Made by a program: the position numbers and the translations under genes. Under the pieces are notes generated by a model that searched no databases, was not told the DNA's origin, and saw only the letters and a list, made by a program, of their open reading frames with translations. A stretch of DNA of 16,061 bases from Deferribacteraceae bacterium (GTDB taxonomy: Bacteria; Chrysiogenota; Deferribacteres; Deferribacterales; JAISNW01): the NCBI GenBank assembly GCA_031278965.1, contig JAITJJ010000230.1, positions 1-16,061 on the forward strand, in the 5' to 3' direction. This document shows positions 15,880 to 16,061 of this stretch, piece after piece. Within the stretch, counting starts at the first letter, position 1. Each line of letters begins with the position of its first letter.

Positions 15880-15923
15880 TGGGAAGAGATAAAACGGAAG
15901 CGGATAAGGCAGGGTTTGTTTGA
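15807..15923 (+). CDS. Possible 38-codon ORF spanning the repeat
   Basis: An ATG-to-TGA frame of 38 codons (begins MEFVVTLNNN) has a purine-rich GGGGGAGAGG upstream at a workable distance. It runs through the hairpin of repeat copy 2, and copy 1 has no equivalent frame, so it is most likely a chance product of the repeat. No family is recognised. Confidence 0.15.
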   Translation: MEFVVTLNNNAFLCLRKKGIFSSRVGRDKTEADKAGFV

Positions 15924-16006
15924 TGGTATATTTTTAAAAGAAAAAAGAGAAGAATAAAGGTTTAAGGCAACACAAGCGAGAGCTCTGTCAATGTTTGCGC
16001 AGCAAC

Positions 16007-16017
16007 CCCGTAAGGGC
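16007..16017 (+). repeat. CCCGTAAGGGC mini-hairpin, second copy
   Basis: This is an exact 11-base match to 15783-15793, placed four bases before the hexamer array. Confidence 0.5.
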
Positions 16018-16020
16018 TTG

Positions 16021-16061
16021 ACCTTAGCTTTAACCTTAACCTTAACCTTAACCTTAACCTT
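16021..16061 (+). repeat. Hexameric tandem repeat (ACCTTA)n running off the window
   Basis: Seen directly: ACCTTA, a variant GCTTTA, four perfect ACCTTA units and a partial one, 41 bases in all and cut by the edge. The true length is unknown. The other strand reads TAAGGT, telomere-like in appearance, but in a bacterium a slippage-prone microsatellite is the simpler reading. Confidence 0.9.

Larger units (their letters stand above)
15849..16061 (-). other. Open minus-strand frame entering from the right edge, probably repeat-derived
   Basis: On the minus strand a frame is open from the window edge to a TAA at 15849-15851, 70 codons without a start in view. It begins with a lysine-valine dipeptide run made by the hexamer array (KVKVKVKVKVKAKVK), then PLRGCCANIDRALACVALN, and ends in GEDAFFA inside repeat copy 2. 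It could be the C-terminal end of a hypothetical protein, but it consists largely of repeat DNA, so a spurious frame is more likely. Confidence 0.2.

Overview
The window is a compact piece of a bacterial chromosome made almost entirely of housekeeping genes. Nothing in it is a phage, plasmid or CRISPR signature. The gene set (peptidoglycan editing factor PgeF, a signal-peptide-bearing beta-rich protein, the MEP-pathway enzyme IspD, acetate kinase, HslUV, CheW) points to a motile or chemotactic, probably diderm, bacterium with acetate-forming energy metabolism. Shine-Dalgarno sites of the GGAGG type are common, and GTG or TTG starts are frequent (pyrK, hslU, yggT, probably the DUF192 gene). I cannot fix the phylum from this alone; a Deferribacterota-like or similar anaerobic lineage would fit, but that is a guess.

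Layout: (1) 5-1741, an ABC exporter half-transporter on the plus strand, cut close to the left edge. (2) 1757-3057, a minus-strand pair: a SWIM zinc-finger protein followed with a GTGA overlap by pyrK, the electron-transfer subunit of dihydroorotate dehydrogenase. (3) A divergent intergenic region with a promoter on each strand, then cheW and a family 2 glycosyltransferase on the plus strand. (4) 4865-7197, a minus-strand purC-gltX pair with a promoter upstream of purC. (5) A gene-poor stretch of about 590 bases (7198-7789) holding a hairpin-centred repeat and a possible 31-codon ORF. (6) 7790-15740, nine tightly packed plus-strand genes, with gaps of about 18 bases or less or overlaps of 4 bases: hslV, hslU, an exported FG-GAP-like protein, ackA, a secreted DUF192 protein, pgeF, yggS, yggT, ispD. 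(7) 15741-16061, a repeat-rich tail: a second, inverted copy of the hairpin repeat starting right at the ispD stop codon, two copies of a CCCGTAAGGGC mini-hairpin, and a hexameric (ACCTTA)n array running off the window edge.

Functionally the long plus-strand unit mixes protein quality control (HslUV), acetate/ATP metabolism (AckA), envelope and PLP upkeep (PgeF, YggS, YggT) and isoprenoid precursor synthesis (IspD); pgeF-yggS-yggT is a familiar neighbourhood. The minus-strand genes serve pyrimidine and purine synthesis and glutamyl-tRNA formation. No clear new multi-gene system is visible. The parts most worth a second look are the dispersed hairpin repeat and its coincidence with a shortened IspD, the telomere-like hexamer array with an open lysine-valine repeat frame, and the unrecognised exported protein between hslU and ackA.
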